DNA of 64,000 nucleotides from Secundilactobacillus paracollinoides DSM 15502 = JCM 11969 (GCF_001311135.1 NZ_BBAG01000005.1:1-64000); one strand, 5' to 3'; positions 29,121 to 40,531 are shown, numbered from the stretch's first letter. Notes: generated by a model not told the origin, from the letters alone. Program-made: numbers and translations.

Positions 29121-30577
29121 CTAGTCTTTTGCAGGTTCAGCAACTGGTGCTTGCTTTGGTTTGGCCTCAGTCTTTAAGAAAAGGCCAGCGATGATGCCGA
29201 CCACACCGATACCCGCCGCCACCAGCAGCGCGGCGTGCGTTCCGGTCATGAAGGCTTGGTGTACTTGAGTCACATAAGCGTGCGGATTCGTTCGCAACAG
29301 AGCCGTGCTTGGCGCAGCGTTATCAGAAACGTTTTGCATAACGGAAACAAGCAAAGCTGTCCCAATCGATGCACCGATTTGACGGACCATGTTGTTGCCG
29401 GCGCTCCCGTGGCTGATCAGGTCAGGCGTCAGTGACTGCATACCCAAGGTTCCTGAAGGCATCATGCGAGGGCCAGGCCAACATTTCGCAGAGCATACAG
29501 GGCAACGATGATCCAGGTTGCGGTGCTGACGGTGATGAAGGAAAGAGCTAGGGTACTTAGCGTCATGGTTGCAACGCCGAGAATGATGATCTGTTTGCCG
29601 CGCCCTTTGCCCAACAGATAACCGGCCACTGGACTCATCACAAACATGACAATGGCCCCTGGCAGCAGTGTTAATCCTGATTGCAACGCGGTTAACCCGC
29701 GAATATTTTGCAGGTAGATCGGTAAAATGAATTCGACAGCGACCATGCTAATTTGCGCAATGGCACTGATTACGGAAGCGAGCGCAAAGTTGCCCTTCGC
29801 GAAGACTTTGATTTGAAGGATGGGGTTGGCAATTCGTGATTGCCGGAAAAGAAAGGCGACCATGATAAGAACGCCAAGGACCATCGGCCAAAATGAGATG
29901 GCGGCTAACCACCCGTGATCGCCGATATTTGACGCCCCGTAGAGGATGCCGCCAAAGCCGACCATGGATAAAATGACGGATAGCCAATCGAGCGGCACGA
30001 TTCGGTGTGGCACAACGTCGGCCATGAAGATCAGAATCATGATGAGGGTGATGACGGTGACTGGAATCATTACGTAGAAGATGGATTGCCAGCCCCAACC
30101 GTCAACGAGCCAGCCGCCAAGGGTCGGACCGATGGCGGGTGCCAGACCGAAGACTAGGCCCATCAACGTTGTGGGCACACTGCGTTCTTCGGGGCCGTAA
30201 ACGGAGAAGAGGATGGTCATGCTCATGCCGGACAGCACGCCGGCACCGATGGCCTGGATCAACCGGGCAATCAACAGAACTGGAAAACTGCCAGCTACTG
30301 CGGCGACCACCGTCCCGACAAGGAAAATGGTTTCGAAAGACAGCATGAGCCACTTGGTATTAAAGCGGTCGGCCAACCACGCTGTGACGGGAATGAGGAT
30401 GCCGCTCACAAGCGAATACCCAGTGGATAGCCACTGAACGGTCGAGGTGCTGATGTTAAACGTGTTCATGAGATGCGGTTGCGCGACTGAGAGGATCGTT
30501 TGGTTGATCATCATGGTAAACGCACTGAGGATGACTGCGGCGACCAGAAGCCACCGGATGTATGATTTGGATTGCAT
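29121..30577 (-). pseudogene. DHA2-family MFS drug transporter, LmrB-like (frameshifted)
   Basis: MQSKSYIRWLLVAAVILSAF opens at 30577 after AAGAAGG. Motif D1-type NQTILSVAQPHL, motif A AWLADRFNTKW and motif C PAIGPTLGGWLVDG are present; 14 membrane segments in all. The two open frames overlap at 29462-29465 (GLALA/MMPSGTLG) and one base restores 485 residues. It is divergent from a MarR gene with a shared inverted repeat, so MarR probably represses it. Ligand unknown. Confidence 0.88.
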
Positions 30578-30598
30578 GTGTAGGACCTTCTTTGAAAT

Positions 30599-30645
30599 AG
30601 TTAGATACTTAACGGTAGCTAAGATTAATGCATAGGTATCTAACT
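30599..30645. promoter_or_regulatory. MarR operator candidate
   Basis: AGTTAGATAC (30599-30608) and its complement GTATCTAACT (30636-30645) flank the start region between the divergent MFS and MarR genes. Confidence 0.65.
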
Positions 30646-30736
30646 GTCAAGTACCTAATCATAAAACATCTATCTTTTTTGAAAATCCTCGGTTATACTG
30701 GTGTCAAAAGACCATCTACTTAAAACAAAGAAAGGC

Positions 30737-31171
30737 ATGAAAATGGTATCAAATGGTGAATTGATCAACGACCTCATGCGCGCGATCTCTATTAATCAGC
30801 GCCGAATGGTTGAGTCAAAACTGCGCGAAGTCAGTCCGATGACGCCCGAACAATCCCGCGCGTTGCAGATGATTGGCGAACGACCGGGCATTATTCAACG
30901 GGAACTCGCGGACCTCTTTCATCGCCGGAGTGCCAGTGTCTCCAATTTATTACAGAACTTAGAGCGTGACGGGTACATTGTGCGCAAACGGCCCAGCAAT
31001 AATGGCCGTAATAAACAGATTTTTCTCACGCAAAAGGGAACTGATGAGTTGGCAACCATTACGGCGGCGTTTAATCGCGGCACCCAAAATGTGGAGATGC
31101 CGTTGACGACGGATGAACAAGTGCAGCTGATTGGGTTGCTCCAAAAAATAGCTCGGAGCCAAGGAGGATGA
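30737..31171 (+). CDS. MarR-family transcriptional regulator
   Basis: 144 residues from ATG at 30737 (or 30743); AAAGAAAGG precedes. MTPEQSRALQMIGERPGIIQRELADLF, then RRSASVSNLLQNLERDGYIVRK with wing RPSNNGRNKQIFLTQKG, is a standard MarR DNA-binding domain. It is divergent from the drug transporter and its stop region carries the ribosome site of the flavin reductase gene, so it is the local sensor for both. Confidence 0.9.
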   Translation: MKMVSNGELINDLMRAISINQRRMVESKLREVSPMTPEQSRALQMIGERPGIIQRELADLFHRRSASVSNLLQNLERDGYIVRKRPSNNGRNKQIFLTQKGTDELATITAAFNRGTQNVEMPLTTDEQVQLIGLLQKIARSQGG

Positions 31172-31176
31172 GTGAG

Positions 31177-31791
31177 ATGTATCATTTTAGAAGCGATGAT
31201 TTAACACCAGTGGAACGCTATAAATTGCTCTCGGGCAGCGTGATTCCGCGGCCAATTGCCTGGGTGATGACAAAGGATATTGAAACGTTAAACCTGGCAC
31301 CCATTAGCTTCTTTCAGGTTGCATCGGGACTGATGCCTTGGCTGACGCTGTCGGTTGGGTACCGAAACGGTAAGCGCAAGGATACCGCGGACAATATTTT
31401 GACGCACGAAGAGGCCGTGGTTCACCTCGTTGACGAAGATCTCGTGAAACAAATGAACGCGACGGCGGCCTCGCTCCCGCATGATCAAAGTGAACTGGAT
31501 TTGATCAACCTGCCGCTGGTGCCGAGCCAAACGGTGGAGGTGCCGGGACTTAAGGCGGCAAAAATCCGTTTTGAAACAAAATTGTACGACTATAAACTGC
31601 TGAAGGATCCAACAGGCCAGCCGATGAGCGACTTCTTCTTTTTGGAAGTGACAGATATGTACTTTGATGAGTCGGTGTTGGATCCGGATAAGAAGTATGT
31701 GGACTACCATGCGTTTAATCCAGTTGCAAGATTGGCTGGGCCGAATTATGCGATGTTGGGGAATGAGTTTGAGTTGAGGAGACCGTTGTAG
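31177..31791 (+). CDS. Flavin reductase-like FMN-binding protein
   Basis: 204 residues from ATG at 31177; AGGAGG ends nine nt upstream, better spaced than for ATG at 31168. YKLLSGSVIPRPIAWVMTKD is the hallmark FMN-binding start of this split-barrel family, followed by NLAPISFFQVAS and later YHAFNPVARLAGPNYAMLG. It should bind FMN and use NAD(P)H; partner oxidase unknown. It is translationally close to marR, so exposure to the MarR ligand likely induces it. An R1 hairpin follows the stop directly. Confidence 0.87.
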   Translation: MYHFRSDDLTPVERYKLLSGSVIPRPIAWVMTKDIETLNLAPISFFQVASGLMPWLTLSVGYRNGKRKDTADNILTHEEAVVHLVDEDLVKQMNATAASLPHDQSELDLINLPLVPSQTVEVPGLKAAKIRFETKLYDYKLLKDPTGQPMSDFFFLEVTDMYFDESVLDPDKKYVDYHAFNPVARLAGPNYAMLGNEFELRRPL

Positions 31792-31908
31792 AGCGTGAAG
31801 CAAGGCGGTTAAGGGGCGGAGTGTAACGGACTCTGGCAGAAAAGTCCGGGTCTGACTTTTTTGCCAGAGTTCGTTACACAGTAGCCCCTTGCCTTGCTGA
31901 ACGCGTTT
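31792..31908 (+). repeat. R1 hairpin element, copy C
   Basis: Starts right after TAG of the flavin reductase gene. GTGTAACGGACTCTGGCA pairs with TGCCAGAGTTCGTTACAC; GCAAGGC and GCCTTGC close the outer stem. Confidence 0.82.
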
Positions 31909-32262
31909 CCGCTAGATAAAAGTAAAGCACGTCGCAAGTCACTCTCTAATAACAAGCACAATAAACCTGACTTTTTTTGCCAGAGTCCGTTACACGTTAG
32001 CCCCGTGCCTTGCGGAACACGTTTCCGCTAGATAAAAGTAAAGCGCGTCGTAAGTAACGCTCCAATAACAAGTACAACAAACCTGGTATTTTTGTCAGAG
32101 TCACTTACGCAGTAGCCCTCAGTTTCCCGGAACGCGTTCCCGCTAGATAAAAGTAAAGCACGTCGCAAGTAACGCTCTAATAACTAGCACGACAAACTTG
32201 GATTTTTGCCAGAGTTGGCTGATGCAGTAGCCTCAGCCTTGCGGAACACGTTTCTGCTATGT
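31909..32262 (+). repeat. Tandem array of R1 3'-halves, ~115-bp period
   Basis: GCTAGATAAAAGTAAAG recurs at 31911, 32027 and 32142, and a degenerate GCTAT at 32256, spaced 116, 115 and 114 bp. Each unit repeats the 3' half of R1 (GCCAGAGTCCGTTACAC...GGAACACGTTTCCG) and a ~60-bp spacer; later units decay. It fills most of the gene-free 31792-32464. Confidence 0.75.
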
Positions 32263-32464
32263 GGCATAGAAAGATGTCCGAAAAGTAATCAGATTAGTGA
32301 TTATGCATCAACAAAACAAACCTCGCTGCCCATCTCTAACCGCTTTTTGTCGCGCTCTTTGTTAGAACCTCATGAGATCAAAGACCAAAGCCTACCTTGT
32401 CAATCAAATCCTTGATAAAATACAGGTAAGACTGTCGCGTATGCGACTGAAAGAGGCCATTTTG

Positions 32465-33800
32465 ATGACTAAAAAATTAACAAGCCGCGACATGCTGTTC
32501 ATTGGCATGATGTTATTTGGCATGTTCTTTGGCGCAGGGAACCTTATTTTCCCTGTTTTTGTGGGGCAACAAGCGGGGACAAGCTACTGGCCAGCCCTGA
32601 TTGGATTTCTGATCTCAGGCGTTGGACTGCCCTTGTTAGGGGTGGCTGCCATCGGCATTACAAAGACGGACGGTGTCTTTACGCTGGCTCAAAAGGTGAA
32701 TCGCTGTACGCCTATGTGTTTACGATTTTGTTGTACATGTGTATTGGACCCTTATTCGCGTTGCCGCGGTTGGCATCCATTTCGTTTTCCGTTGGGTTAA
32801 CACCATTTGTGGCAAAGACCCATCAGAGCGGTGGTTTATTAGTGTACTCGATTCTCTTTTTCGCGGTTGCGTGGTTCTTTGCTCGCAAGCCCTCGAAAAT
32901 TATGGTTTACGTAGGCAAGGTGTTGACGCCGGCGTTTCTGGTACTGCTCGCAATTTTGTTAATTATGGTTCTGATTAAACCGATGGGGCATGGACAGGCC
33001 CCGGTTGGTGATTTTGCCAAGGTACCACTAGTTGCCGGCTTTACCGCTGGCTATTCCACGATGGATGCCTTGGCAGCGTTGGCGTTCGGGATAATTGTGG
33101 TGAACGCCATCAAAGGGTTGGGCGTCACGCAGCCACCCAGATTGCGAAGGACACCATTCGCGCCGGTGGCTTAGCAGTTGCGCTGATGGCCGTTATTTAC
33201 GGGTTACTGGCACTTCTAGGGCGAAACGCGCTTGGTCGTTTTGGCCGCGCAGAAAATGGCGGTCCGATTCTTGCAAACGTTGCCCACGCGTACTTCGGTG
33301 ATTTAGGTAACGCACTGTTGGCAGTCATTGTGATCATTGCCTGTTTAAAGACTGCGATTGGTTTGATTACCGCATTTGGGGACACCTTTAAAGAGCTATT
33401 TCCGAAGGTGTCGTACCAACTCTTGATTGGCCTGGCGAGTGTGTTGCCGCTGATTTTTGCCAACGTTGGTTTGGAACGACTACTAGTGATTTCGACGCCA
33501 ATCCTATACTTTATCTATCCACTTGCCATTACGTTAATTTTGCTGGGGTTATTGACACCATTCTTGGGGGAATCGCGATGGCTATTTGGTACGGTAACGG
33601 TGTTCACAGTGATTCCGGCCATCCTTGACGGACTGAATGCGATGTCCACAAGCCTGCATCATGGCTGGGTGGCGCAAGTCCTCAGTTGGGGCCAGTGGCT
33701 GCCCGGATTCAGTCTGGGACTTGGCTGGACAGTGCAGGCATTGATTGGCTTGGTTGTTGGACTGATTCTTGCGAAGTGGCGGACACCGGCCAGCAACTAA
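32465..33800 (+). pseudogene. brnQ: Branched-chain amino acid transporter BrnQ, LIVCS family (two frameshifts)
   Basis: ATG at 32465. MTKKLTSRDMLFIGMMLFGM then FFGAGNLIFPVFVGQQAG is the LIVCS signature start. Two single-base losses are inferred: near 32703 (before LYAYVFTILLYMCIGPLFALP) and near 33131 (before ATQIAKDTIRAGG). Restored length is 445 residues with 12 membrane segments. It would import Leu, Ile and Val with Na+ or H+. A plausible promoter (TTGTCA near 32398, TAAAAT near 32415) lies upstream; no T-box is seen. Confidence 0.87.
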
Positions 33801-33849
33801 GCAGAGGTTGAATTGATGCTAAATACTATTTATTGGCCGATTACGAAAG

Positions 33850-33916
33850 TAGTTAATGACTTCTGATGGCAACCATTGTAGTAGTGTTTCCTATTGAGTT
33901 AGTCATTAATTACGAC
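33850..33916. other. Inverted repeat in gene-free stretch
   Basis: GTAGTTAATGACT near 33850 and AGTCATTAATTAC at 33901-33913 are complementary. With the R2 copy and a terminator they occupy 33801-34190; no gene is seen there. Confidence 0.45.
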
Positions 33917-33933
33917 TAGACGAATCAGAGTAT

Positions 33934-34056
33934 GAAGCATTGCTGTCAGTGCCCTTACTAGCAGTCGAGGGCGGATTCTCCGCAAACTCGGTTTAACGCC
34001 ATTGTGATATTTATCTGTTGGTCAAAACGATGCTCAACGTGAGTGGAATGTAACGG
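33934..34056 (+). repeat. R2 element, partial copy
   Basis: AAGCATTGCTGTCAGTGCCC, then AGCAGTCGAGGGCGGATTCT and GTTTAACGCCATTGTGA, match the complement of 56480-56579. A further match, GCTCAACGTGAGTGGAATG, lies at 34033-34051; the structured right part of the element is absent. Confidence 0.7.
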
Positions 34057-34087
34057 CCTTCTCACCTGAATCAGAATGATGACGAAT

Positions 34088-34120
34088 AAAGCCCCGCTTC
34101 GTTGAAAAGCGGGGCTTTTT
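34088..34120 (+). terminator. Strong intrinsic terminator
   Basis: AAAGCCCCGCTT pairs with AAGCGGGGCTTT, followed by T residues. It isolates pepN from upstream transcription. Confidence 0.88.
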
Positions 34121-34190
34121 GTAGTCGTCATGAATCATTTGTTAAACACTCTGTTGTATAATAAAGCCAATACTCTCAAGGGGGTCCATT

Positions 34191-36723
34191 ATGACAGCGT
34201 TAAAACACTTTTATGAAACATTTCAACCATCGCATTACAATCTTTACATTGATGTGAACCGAGCAACCAAGCTGATTTCTGGGACGTCCACCATTACTGG
34301 TGACGCTAAAGAAGCCAATGTGCTGATTCACCAAAAATTCATGACCATTAACAGTGTGACTGCTGATGGTAAGCCTGTTACCTTTACCACCGATAATGAA
34401 AATGAGGCCATCCACATTACGCTGGCGCAACCAGGCGAAACGACACTGGCCATCGATTACACAGCGCCATTGACCGATTCCATGATGGGCATTTACCCGT
34501 CATACTATGAAGTGAATGGTGAAAAGAAGCAGATCATCGGGACCCAATTTGAAACGACCTTTGCGCGTCAGGCCTTTCCATCCGTGGATGAACCGGAGGC
34601 CAAGGCCACGTTCGACCTCGCGATTAAGTTTGACGAGCAGCCTGGTGAAACGATTATCGCCAACATGCCGGAAGACCACGAAGAAAACGGTGTGCACTAC
34701 TTTGAGACGACGGTTCGGATGTCGACTTACCTGATCGCCTTTGCGTTTGGTGACCTGCAATCCAAGATCACGAAGACGAAATCCGGTGTTGAAGTCGGCG
34801 TGTTTGCCACCAAGGCGCACCAACAAAAGAGTTGGATTTCGCACTCGATATCGCAAAACGGTCAATTGAGTTTTACGAAGACTTTTATCAAACACCATAT
34901 CCGCTACCGCATTCCTGGCAACTTGCACTGCCTGATTTCTCAGCCGGTGCCATGGAAAACTGGGGGTTAGTGACCTACCGTGAAGCCTATCTGACGCTTG
35001 ATCCGGATAACACCTCGCTTGAAATGAAGCAATTGGTTGCGACCGTGATTGCTCACGAACTTGCCCACCAGTGGTTCGGTGACCTTGTGACGATGAAGTG
35101 GTGGGACGACCTGTGGCTTAATGAATCCTTCGCTAACATGATGGAATACGTTGCCGTGGATGCCATCGAACCTGACTGGCACATCTGGAACTGTTCCAAA
35201 CTTCCGAAGCCCCAATGGCGTTGAACCGGGATGCAACGGATGGCGTGCAGTCCGTGCATGTGCAGGTCGAGGACCCAGCGGAAATCGACTCCTTGTTTGA
35301 CGGTGCCATTGTGTACGCCAAGGGCGCGCGGATGCTGGTCATGGTTCGGGCACTGCTTGGCGACGATGCGCTGCGTAAGGGCTTAAAGGCTTACTTTGCT
35401 GCGCACCAATACGGCAACGCAACGGGGGCTGACCTCTGGGCTGCCCTAGGCGATGCGTCCGGGTTAGACGTTGGGGCGATCATGAACTCCTGGCTGGAAC
35501 AACCGGGTTATCCCGTAGTCACCGCAGCTGTTAAGAATGGCCAGCTGACCTTGTCTCAGCAACAATTCTTTGTGGGTGATGGTCAGGATAAGGGCCGGCT
35601 ATGGCAGATTCCGTTAAACAGTAACTATGACGCTGCGCCGGAGATCTTTAAAGACCAAACTGTGACGGTTGGCGATTACGCTGAGTTGCGTAGGACTAAT
35701 GGCAAGCCATTCCGAGTTAACGTTGGCAACGACTCACACTTTATCGTGAAGTATGATGAGACCCTGTTAAACGACATTTTGAAGGATGCTGGGGCGCTGG
35801 ATGCCATTTCGCAGCTGCAGATTCTTCAAGATCAGCGGCTATTAGCTGAGGGCCGTCAAATTTCCTACGCCGATGTGGTACCATTACTGCCTCAGTTTGC
35901 GGCGAGTGAACGTGCCGTTGTAACGACGGCGCTCTATCAAGTCGCAAGCAATCTGAGGAAGTTCGTTTCACCAGAATCTGCCGAGGAAAAACAACTGCAG
36001 GCATTCTTCAATAAACTGAGTGCTGATCAGGTGGCGCGGTTAGGCTGGACGGCGAAGGCGGGCGAGTCAAACGATGACCAGTTAACGCGGCCATATGTGT
36101 TGAGCGCAGCCTTGTACGCGCAGAATCAGACCGCCATTGCGGACGCGCACGCGCTGTTTACGGCAAATGCGGACAAGCTAGCTGAACTGCCGGCTGACAC
36201 CCGGGGCTTTATTTTGGCAAACGAGATCAAGCACTTCGGCAACGAAGCGTTGTTTGACAAGCTGTTGGCTGCGTACCGGGCAACGGCGGATGCCAGCTAT
36301 AAGAGCGACATTCGTGGGGCCTTGACGGGGACGCCGGATGCTGCGCTGATCACGAAACTGATCGGCCAGTTTGAAGATGCCGACACCATTAAGCCACAAG
36401 ATCTGCGTGGCTGGTTCCGTGGCGTTCTCACCAACGAAAAGGGCGAACAGGCTGCCTGGGACTGGATCCGTAACGAGTGGCAGTGGCTGGAAAAGACGGT
36501 TGGCGGTGACATGGAGTTCACGACCTACATTACCGTTATTACCGGTATTTTCCGGACACCGGAACGGTTGGCTGAATTTAAGACGTTCTTTGAACCGAAG
36601 CTGCCAACCCCAGGGCTGACGCGTGAGATCACCATGGATATTAAGGTGATCACGAGCCGGGTTTCATTGATTCAGGCGGAAGAGACTGCTGTTAATAAGG
36701 CAATCGCTGCTGAAAATAACTAG
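34191..36723 (+). pseudogene. pepN: Aminopeptidase N, M1 metallopeptidase (two frameshifts)
   Basis: ATG at 34191 after GGGGG; TATAAT at 34157-34162. ETTFARQAFPSVDEPEAKA, GAMENWGLVTYRE, zinc site HELAHQWFGD with the downstream Glu in WLNESFANMMEY are all present, so the M1 active site is intact at the DNA level. Two breaks, near 34833 (AGTTGG for AGTTTGG) and 35188 (TGGAAC for TGGGAAC), each fit loss of one base. Repaired length is 844 residues, typical for lactobacillar PepN. It is a broad cytoplasmic exopeptidase that finishes peptide breakdown. Confidence 0.92.
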
Positions 36724-36734
36724 ATTAATTCACT

Positions 36735-36774
36735 AAAAAGAAACTGAAAATCTTATGATTTCCAGTTTCTTTTT
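36735..36774. terminator. Bidirectional intrinsic terminator
   Basis: AAAAAGAAACTGAAAATC pairs with GATTTCCAGTTTCTTTTT with one mismatch, between convergent genes. Confidence 0.82.
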
Positions 36775-36822
36775 GTCGTTATAACTATTTCGAGATTAAC
36801 AAACTGTCTCGTCTGAGTTTAA

Positions 36823-37457
36823 TCACCGAAAGCTCAAAATCTTTGTAACTGGTAACCGAACGGATTCAGTCGGGGCGCTGGCCGCCTTTCCAACGGCTAA
36901 CATGATGATTGGCACATATCTTTCGGGGGCCATCCCCAGCACTGAACCGATTTTCTCATGGTCAAAGCCGGTCATTGGTCCGGTTTCAAACCCGTGGGCG
37001 CGGGCGACCAGCATGAATTGCATGGCTGGCAGGGCGGTGTCCAAGGTGAATGAATTGCGCAGATCTGCTGCTGACATCTGCTGGTAGATCGTCTGAATCA
37101 TGGTGACGTAGCGTTCGTCGACACCAGCGGGCAGGAGACCCGCAGCCTTTGTTTGATCAAAAATGAATTGGGCGTTGTCAGCGGCCTGGAGGTCAGCGAA
37201 GAAGACAATTAGTGCCGAGGCAGTCTCGTTTTGGTGCACATCGTTTGGCATGAGGGGCTTGATCTTAGCTTCATCGCGGGCGAATCAATCACCACGATGC
37301 GCCACGGCTGCACATTAAGGGCAGAGGGTGCAAGTGTTGCCTCAGTAATCATTTGCGTGAGTTCTTGACGATCGATTTTGACGGTTGGGTCAAAATCGTG
37401 AATGGCGTGACGGCCGGTAAGGATTTTTTGGAAACTTGGCTCACTGGTTGAGGACAT
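36823..37457 (-). pseudogene. Nitroreductase-family protein (frameshifted)
   Basis: ATG at 37457 follows GGAGGTGCCGCTA. FQKILTGRHAIHDFDPTVKI contains the FMN-contacting R-x-(A/S)-x-R-like start, followed by ATLAPSALNVQPWRIVVID. After a break near 37285 the frame continues as IKPLMPNDVHQNETASALIV to GMAPERYVPIIMLAVGKA. One base gives 211 residues. Such enzymes reduce nitroaromatics or quinones with NAD(P)H. Its start overlaps the end of the SDR gene by 17 nt, so they share an operon. Confidence 0.85.
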
Positions 37458-38281
37458 TAGCGGCACCTCCTTTTACAGCCTTTGATGATTTAAAACCTCC
37501 CAACGCAATCTTCGTTAAGAGTCGTTTCGGCAACAACCGGTTAGCAATGACGGCCACTCGAGCACCGTAGCCAACGGGGTAGTAATATTGCGGCTTACGC
37601 GTCGTGGCGACCTGGTAAATTAGTGTGGCTACTTGTTCTGGCGTGAGGTTCTTCGTCGCCGTAGTCGTCATTGCTTGGTGCACTTTGGCGGCTAATCTGG
37701 CGTAGGCGTGGGTGCCATATTTTAAGAAGGCGTCACTCTGCGAGCCATCGGCGTTTCAATACCGCCTGGCTGCAACACGCTGACTTGGATGCCAAATTGT
37801 TGCACTTCGGCTCGTAGATCATCTGATAAAACGTCAAGCGCTGCCTTAGTCGCAGCGTACCAGCGAAAAACGGCTGGACGACTTGGTTGACCATTGAAGA
37901 TACCGTGATGATCCGTCCGTGGCCCTGACGGCGCATAGTGGGCAATGTCTGCTGAATGAGGGTGAGTGTGCCGAAGACATTCACGTCGAAAGTTTGTTTT
38001 GCTTCGGTAATGGGCACCTGTTCGATAGCACCATTAACGGCTGTTCCAGCAATATTTGCTAAAACGTCGATGTGGTCCGTCAGCGTTAAAATTTGTGCAA
38101 CCGCTGATTTGACTTGTTCAGCATCGGTGAGATCGACGTCGATCATGTGGACATTGGGTAATTGCGGTTGCTGCGTTGCGTGGCGGGCCAGACCAAAGAC
38201 GTTGAAGCCCTGTCGGCTAAACTGTGTGACTGCTGCTTGACCAACGCCGGATGAAGCGCCGGTTACGATTATTGTTTTCAT
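37441..38281 (-). pseudogene. Short-chain dehydrogenase/reductase (two frameshifts)
   Basis: ATG at 38281 follows AAGGAG. VTGASSGVGQAAV, ANIAGTAVNG and VSSMVNQ are in the first frame. After a break near 37862 the catalytic segment YAATKAALDVLSDDLRAE and LQPGGIETP follow; a second break near 37747 leads to SDAFLKYGTHAYARLAAK and a basic tail. Repaired length is 280 residues. The layout is like the SDR at 14245-15053. It lies between a TetR gene and a nitroreductase gene on the same strand. Confidence 0.83.
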
Positions 38282-38385
38282 TGTGCCACTCCTTTTTCAG
38301 CTACTGTACTGAAAATGACAGCGTGTCACAATCGCAAGAAATGCGAATCTTTCCCAAAATCGGCCATTTTAACGAATCTTGCGGA

Positions 38386-38936
38386 TTAAAACGTTTGAAG
38401 CAGGGCGGTCATATCGTGTTTGAAGCTCCCACTAAAGGTTTCAAGCGTTGTGGTTTGCGGATCCTCATTCCATTTTTGGATAATGCCTACCAGCATTCCA
38501 GCGTAAGCATAGGCGAGAAATTCAGGTTGGCTGGCGCGGCGTAATTGGGTGATCAACGGGTGAGTTGTGTCGCTGATGATTGCCGTTTTAAGGTTGTCTG
38601 CTAGAATTTTGGTGAGGTCGGTGTATACGGTGGTACTTTTATTTTGGCTGGTCATGTTCCGTAATTGCGCTTGGTTGGCGGTCATGACGCGACTGATTGC
38701 TGTCATAAAATCCACCCCCTGGTTGAGGTCGGCCTGAACCGGCTTGCAGATCAGCATAAGCACCTCACCAAGCAAGGCGTATTTATCGTCGAAGTAGCGG
38801 TAAAAGGTTGAGTGATGGATCATTGCGGTCTTACAAATGGTGCCAATGGTAATTTGGAGGGGGTCGTTTTCAACAGGGTGTTCATGGTTGTCACGATATC
38901 CAGCTTTGTGCGCTGTTGTTTGAGTGTTTGCGTCAT
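38386..38936 (-). pseudogene. TetR-family regulator (frameshift in DNA-binding domain)
   Basis: ATG at 38936 follows AAGGAG. MTQTLKQQRTKLDIVTTMNT is followed by a break near 38870, then QITIGTICKTAMIHHSTFYRYF, which is the helix-turn-helix, and a generic ligand domain. One base gives 183 residues. It heads the SDR-nitroreductase group (104 bp before the SDR) and is the likely controller of that group. Confidence 0.82.
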
Positions 38937-39020
38937 GGTGGTCTCCTTATAGGGTCATTATCGATACTGTAGCACAGAACGCGTATTGACAGTGTGAAAT
39001 ACACATCATTGCCCGGGTTA

Positions 39021-39417
39021 TCATTGCCGGTATTTAAAGTAGTCGGCGGCGGAAAACGGCACAGCTGGTAAGTTCTCTGTGAGGCCTTCAAATAGGGCTT
39101 TTTCCTCGACGGCAGAGAGGGTCTCATCGTTCTTGAGCGTGTCAAACAGGTAGACATAAATGATAGCGTCAATATCAGCATGTTGGTCACACCAGCGATG
39201 GACACGCTGTTTGAGTTTCTTGTTGGCGCGAATCTTGTCAGGGTGGCGGGTGTAGTGGTAGCCACGTGGCGTTTCGAGCCGATTTGTAGCCGTAACCCTG
39301 GGCATCGTCGACCATGTTGCCGTCGAGGTCAAAAACGCGGTAGCGGGTCTCAGTGAGTGATTCGGTGTTTGCGTTTCTGGTGGTCTGGTAGGCTTTAACG
39401 ATGTAGTCTTTTGACAT
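39021..39417 (-). pseudogene. Hypothetical protein (frameshifted)
   Basis: ATG at 39417 after AAGGAG. MSKDYIVKAYQTTRNANTES, then RYRVFDLDGNMVDDAQGYGY. A break near 39270 leads to PRGYHYTRHPDKIRANKKLK and DAIIYVYLFDTLKNDETLS. About 131 residues, soluble. No family recognised; the DLDGNxVDDAQGYGYKS segment is the best search handle. Confidence 0.6.
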
Positions 39418-39638
39418 ATGAGCGCTCCTTAAAACAGTGATTTGTGCAGCTACTCATACATACGTTTCTGGCTAGCGCATTGTTTTAAAAAAAGGTCAAA
39501 TTTCCCGGGTAATAATTAATTAATTGCCATCATCCGACCACTTAGCCCCAATTTCAACCACTCGTTGGTTCAACTGAGACAATTTAGGCCGAAAGCACTA
39601 TGCTTAGGTCATCAAGTATGAATCGGGGGATGAACACT

Positions 39639-40530
39639 ATGTCAGAATTAAGCATTCAGGATCTGACCAAGACGTTTAAAACGAAGGTTGCGGTCAACCA
39701 TTTGGATATGCAGATTCCATCTGGGAAATTCATTGCATTTTTGGGGCCAAATGCGCCGGTAAGTCAACCACAGTTGGGATGTTGACGGGGCTGACGCAGC
39801 CCACGAGCGGCCAAATCAAATTGGGCACATTGACGCCCACAGATATTGCGTATCGGCAACAGATCGGGGTCGTTTTTCAGTACGGGGTACTGGATGATAA
39901 TCTCACGGTCCACCAGAACTTAAAACTACGAGCGGCAATGTATCCCAATGTGGATAAGGCGTGGTTGGACCGTTTGGAAAACGACCTTGGTCTAACGCCG
40001 TTATTGAATCAGCGCTATGGCACATTGTCGGGTGGTCAGCGCCGGCGGGTAGATATTTCCCGGGCAATGATTCATCGACCAAAGATTTTAATTTTGGATG
40101 AACCGTCAACGGGATTGGACATCCAGACTCGAACGGTGATCTGGCAAGTGATTCATCAGCTGCGCAAAGAATTGCAGATGACGGTGATCTTAACGACCCA
40201 CTACCTGGAGGAAGCCGAGGCGGCTGATTTTGTTTACGTCATCGACCACGGTGAGGTCATTGCTGCAGATTCAGTGAGCCATCTGAAACACGAGTATGCG
40301 CAAGTCGAAATGACACTGATTTCTGACCAGCCTGAAACGTTGCTGGCTAATCTGCAGCAGGACGGTTATCAGCCAAACAGGCGCAAGAAAAGGTGACCTT
40401 AACGGTGGCTGACGCTCAGACGAGTATCGATGTCCTGGTTAAGAATCGGCAGTACATTCAACAGTTTGACAGCCACGAAGGTGATATGAACACAATCTTT
40501 TTGGCACTAACAGGAAAGGAGATCCGTTAA
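39639..40530 (+). pseudogene. ABC transporter ATP-binding protein (two frameshifts)
   Basis: ATG at 39639 follows GGGGG. LSIQDLTKTFKTKVAVNHLD precedes a Walker A that is broken by one lost G: GPN-G-AGKSTT reads GPNAPVSQPQ. The next frame holds the Q-loop region VVFQYGVLDDN, signature LSGGQRRRVDISRAM, Walker B ILILDEPSTGLD and H-loop TTHYLEEAE. A second break near 40380 precedes VTLTVADAQTSIDVL. Repaired length is 297 residues, DrrA/CcmA-like. The stop is one base before the permease start. Confidence 0.88.
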
Positions 40531-40531
40531 G

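Noticed and set aside
31792-32262. Possible CRISPR array
   Set aside because: The ~115-bp period, degenerate repeats and repeated spacers are unlike CRISPR; no cas genes are nearby.
32280-32464. T-box or peptide leader upstream of brnQ
   Set aside because: No T-box sequence, specifier stem or terminator/antiterminator pair could be seen; only a possible promoter.
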